This document shows, piece by piece, positions 5,404 through 7,620 of a DNA stretch of 7,620 bases. The DNA is from an uncultured Caryophanales bacterium (GTDB lineage Bacteria; Bacillota_I; Bacilli_A; RF39; UBA660), in assembly GCA_947065955.1 (NCBI GenBank), contig CAMSXY010000052.1, positions 1 through 7,620 on the forward strand, written 5' to 3'. Below the pieces are notes generated by a model. It did not search any database, was not told the origin of the DNA, and saw only the letters and a list, made by a program, of their open reading frames with translations. Both the position numbers and the translations under genes were made by a program. How positions within the stretch are numbered: position 1 is the first letter of the stretch; each line of letters begins with the position of its first letter.

Positions 5404-6051
5404 TTATCCATCTATAGCAATGGTATAAGGATTTGTTCTTGTTCCTGTTCCTCCTGTAATATATACACTAGATTTCAAATATAAAGCTGGTCGAATTGCA
5501 CTTTCAATGGTTAAATCCTGAAAGCCAACGCCACCATCTTTAGCCACAGTAATTGCCGACCATAAACTATTAGAAGATGGAGTTATGGTCCATTCTGTTT
5601 CACCATAATATAACCAGTTTATACTTATACAATTTGAATTAAAATATTGATATAAATTCTTATTATAACGTCCACTACTTGCATAGCCATAATCTGATGC
5701 ACTCATGAGCCCTACATAGCCTATCGCTTTTGTTGAAGAAGAACTAGCTCCCAGGTTACTGCCTTCAGATTCATATATTTTAGAAACCTCAGTAACCGTT
5801 GAAGAAGCTCCCCCTGTCCTCCAAGAAGCATTTTCTACCATGTTTTTATATGTTGTGTTTATTCTATTATAATATGTTATATTTAAATTTCTATATAGAT
5901 TACTGTTTTCCCAATCATTTGCAGAATCATTTGATCTATAGTTCCATGCCTGATCGCCTATAGATTCATCTCTTATAATCTTTGCCTTTCCGTCGAAGAA
6001 TCCTATCCATTTATGTCTTTTTTTATAATAAATAAAGCTAATTGTTATTAG
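5404..6051 (-). pseudogene. Start-less duplicate of the surface-protein C-terminal domain (remnant or silent cassette)
   Basis: The minus-strand frame is open from just after a TAG (6052-6054) to TAA at 5404-5406, 215 codons. Homology to the C-terminal domain of protein B starts at a Trp codon (6009) and covers 201 residues: FDGKAKIIRDESIG, TYKNMVENASWRTGG, IGYVGLMSASDYGYASS, EWTITP, IRPALYLKSSVYITGGTGT. It lacks the first 40 or so residues of the domain and all repeats. The first ATG is at 5841, in mid-domain, without a ribosome binding site, so translation as a free protein is unlikely. The intact conserved motifs and open frame argue against long decay. It could be the tail of a gene that lost its 5' part, a donor for gene conversion into protein B, or a recent tandem duplication. 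It lies about 50 bp after the protein B stop, on the same strand. Confidence 0.75.
5673..5706 (-). repeat. 34-bp perfect direct repeat shared with protein B (left copy)
   Basis: Bases 5673-5706 are identical to 6335-6368, offset 662 bp. The block encodes MSASDYGYASS in both copies. It is the longest exact match I saw between the duplicate cassette and the C-terminal domain of protein B. Confidence 0.93.
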
Positions 6052-6053
6052 CT
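6036..6053 (-). terminator. Weak hairpin just after protein B, possible terminator
   Basis: AGCTAAT (6036-6042) and ATTAGCT (6047-6053) form a 7-bp stem with a 4-nt loop. On the minus strand it starts 3 nt beyond the protein B stop and is followed by TTTATTTATT. The tail is interrupted by A, so termination may be partial and the downstream cassette may be transcribed. Confidence 0.4.
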
Positions 6054-6056
6054 ATA

Positions 6057-7620
6057 TTATGTTCCTAGAATATATGGATCACCACTTGTACCTGTTCCTC
6101 CCGTTATATACACAGTAGACTTTAGATACAAAGAAGGTCTAACATCCATCTCAGAAGTAACATAAGTACTGAACACGTAGCCGGGGGCCCCTATTGCATA
6201 TGCACTAGTATCACTGAACGAGTTTCCAGCTGCGGTGATTGTCCATTCAGTCCATTCAGAATTTTTTTTCAACCAATTCGTACTTTCACATATTGACTGT
6301 TCATACTGGACTAATGTCTTGGATTCATAACATGCACTACTTGCATAGCCATAATCTGATGCACTCATCAGTCCTATATATCCTATCGTTGTTAACAAGC
6401 TAGATTCTCCCCCTCCTTTTGCACTTCCCTCATATTCATACATTTGGGCTGTAGTAATTCTATTTGAAACCCAACCACCCGTTCTCCAAGTCGCATTCTC
6501 TATCATATTTTTATACGTTGCATCTATTCCATTATAATAGGTTGTATTTAACGCTTTATATAAACCAGAATTTTTCCAAACATTAGGTTCCATTACATAA
6601 AACCAATTCCTTTCTCCAATAGATTCATTTCTTATAATTTTTACCTTTCCATCAAATGCACCAATAATTCTCCATAACTCCCCATTAAAAGATACATAAT
6701 TATTTGGGTCTGCTCCTGTATATCTTACCCCTCCTCCTTCATTAATTATTCCATTCGCATTCGATATTTTATCCGTAGCTAAAACTTTCGTTTCCTTCCA
6801 TATAGCATATAAAGTCGTATTATTTGAAAAACTATAACTTGTTCCAGCATTATGGGTAACCGAAGTTGTCCCTGTTCCATATCCTTGGAAATTATAATTC
6901 GTTCTTGTAAATCCATTACTATTAAGCTTAATACTACAAGTTGTATTTGCATTATACATGGTACAGTTTTGGCTTGCTGTTGATCCTCCTGTTGCTCCAT
7001 TTCCATTATAAGTAATCGTGATCGTTTTCTTTTGGAGTCCATAATACGTTCCTCCATTAGAGCTATTCGATAATGTAATGGTTCCTGAGGCAGCTATGGT
7101 TGCAGATGTTGCAGTATTTGTTGTTCCAAAACCATTGCCTGTGTAGCCACTAACTGGTGTTATTGTTGGTGCACTGATCGTACAAGTTGCTCCTGTTGAC
7201 CATATTGTACATCCATCCGTTGTTTTCGAAATGCTGGATACACTTCCTTTATTAAAGTTCCAAGTAAGTCTTCTAGAATTAAGTGCATAATACGTTCCTC
7301 CTGTAGTTGTATTATTTAAAGTCATACTTGCATTTTGTGCAACCACTGCACTTGTACTTCCAGCTGCGGTTCCAAATCCATTTTGGGTAAAGTTTGCTTG
7401 TGGAGTTATCGTTGGCGTTGTTACCTGACATGTTCCACTTGTACTCCAGATCGTACAGCTTCTACTCGTCGCACTAATCGCATTTACCGTATTTTTATTG
7501 AAGTTCCATGTAAGAACTCTAGAATTTAAGGCATACCATGTACTTCCTGTATTACTGGTATTTAGGGTAATACTGGTTACTCCATTACTTGCTTGTCCTG
7601 CACTCGTTCCCCATCCATTA
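6057..7620 (-). CDS. Protein B: repeat-rich surface protein with WRIIG / SDYGYA / RPSLYLKS C-terminal domain (5' end outside window)
   Basis: The frame is open from the right edge (first full codon at 7619) to TAA at 6057-6059, 520 codons visible; the start lies outside. A GTG at 7346 lacks a ribosome binding site and falls inside a repeat unit, so it is not the start. Order by visible residue: end of a unit 1-34 (GWGTSAGQ, STWYALNSR); unit 35-116; diverged unit 117-198; unit 199-276 (YNGNGATGGS, LYAIWKE, close to the Listeria-Bacteroides repeat); C-terminal domain 277-520. That domain has VSFNGELWRIIGAFDGKV, IIRNESIG, IGLMSASDYGYASS, EWTITAAG, VRPSLYLKS and ITGGTGTSGDPY. I know this arrangement from uncultured gut Firmicutes, but not its function; it faintly resembles DUF6273-like domains. 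The protein is probably extracytoplasmic. Protein A may have the same tail beyond the left edge. Confidence 0.92.
   Translation of the reverse strand, partial: NGWGTSAGQASNGVTSITLNTSNTGSTWYALNSRVLTWNFNKNTVNAISATSRSCTIWSTSGTCQVTTPTITPQANFTQNGFGTAAGSTSAVVAQNASMTLNNTTTGGTYYALNSRRLTWNFNKGSVSSISKTTDGCTIWSTGATCTISAPTITPVSGYTGNGFGTTNTATSATIAASGTITLSNSSNGGTYYGLQKKTITITYNGNGATGGSTASQNCTMYNANTTCSIKLNSNGFTRTNYNFQGYGTGTTSVTHNAGTSYSFSNNTTLYAIWKETKVLATDKISNANGIINEGGGVRYTGADPNNYVSFNGELWRIIGAFDGKVKIIRNESIGERNWFYVMEPNVWKNSGLYKALNTTYYNGIDATYKNMIENATWRTGGWVSNRITTAQMYEYEGSAKGGGESSLLTTIGYIGLMSASDYGYASSACYESKTLVQYEQSICESTNWLKKNSEWTEWTITAAGNSFSDTSAYAIGAPGYVFSTYVTSEMDVRPSLYLKSTVYITGGTGTSGDPYILGT
6335..6368 (-). repeat. 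34-bp perfect direct repeat shared with the duplicate cassette (right copy)
   Basis: Identical to 5673-5706. It encodes the MSASDYGYASS core of the protein B C-terminal domain. Confidence 0.93.
6792..7620 (-). repeat. Tandem array of about 246-bp coding repeats in protein B
   Basis: Units on the minus strand: partial 7518-7620, then 7272-7517 (82 residues), 7026-7271 (82) and 6792-7025 (78). Each complete unit has C-x8-C. The 7272-7517 unit and the partial one are nearly identical in DNA to the protein A units at 455-700 and 701-937, in the same order. The 7026-7271 unit is diverged and the 6792-7025 unit grades into the InlB-B-like form. The array is thus most uniform in its centre and most diverged at its end, as expected if the interior is homogenised. 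Confidence 0.92.
7433..7493 (-). repeat. Right copy of a 61-bp perfect long-range direct repeat
   Basis: Identical to 616-676 in protein A. It encodes the segment around NAISATSRSCTIWSTSG in both proteins. Confidence 0.93.

Noticed and set aside
6779..7057. Minus-strand frame of 92 codons rich in Glu, Gln and Met
   Set aside because: It overlaps protein B in another frame on the same strand, where protein B shows conserved repeat and domain motifs.
7344..7346. GTG as start of protein B
   Set aside because: The frame continues upstream to the window edge through well-conserved repeat sequence, and no ribosome binding site precedes the GTG.

Overview
The window is AT-rich bacterial DNA. The ribosomal proteins, sigma-A-type promoters, strong AGGAGG ribosome binding sites and intrinsic terminators fit a low-GC Firmicute or Bacilli/Mollicutes-like lineage. 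Tryptophan is TGG in every gene read and no gene contains an in-frame TGA, so a Mycoplasma/Spiroplasma-type code is unlikely. Inference from memory of similar modular proteins: an uncultured gut lineage near RF39 or Erysipelotrichales. No species call can be supported.

Layout. (1) 1-2539, minus strand: a large surface protein (protein A) with a prepilin-type signal, Fn3/Ig-like domains, an InlB-type (Listeria-Bacteroides) repeat and a tandem array of about 82-residue units. The frame runs open off the left edge. It is missed by closed-ORF finding because neither its stop nor its full length lies in the window. (2) 2540-2868: AT-rich intergenic DNA with a possible promoter and leader hairpin for protein A and the rpsI terminator. 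(3) 2869-3857, minus strand: the rplM-rpsI operon (uL13, uS9) with a clear promoter and an L13-type autoregulatory leader. (4) 3877-4248, minus strand: a small unrecognised gene. (5) 4492-5349, plus strand: rpsD (uS4) with promoter, a structured leader of about 160 nt and a terminator. (6) 5287-5397: three hairpins separating rpsD from the convergent surface-protein locus. (7) 5404-6051, minus strand: a start-less duplicate of a surface-protein C-terminal domain. (8) 6057-7620, minus strand: the 3' part of a second surface protein (protein B), with the same repeat units followed by a C-terminal domain carrying WRIIG, SDYGYA and RPSLYLKS motifs. It runs off the right edge.

The housekeeping block (rplM-rpsI, small gene, rpsD) is therefore flanked by two members of a modular, repeat-rich surface protein family in the same orientation. 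Their repeat DNA is nearly identical, including a perfect 61-bp match 6817 bp apart. Mosaic patches between the arrays and a promoterless copy of the C-terminal domain beside protein B suggest a surface-antigen family that diversifies by recombination or gene conversion. That reading is inference. The direct evidence is the sharing of sequence.
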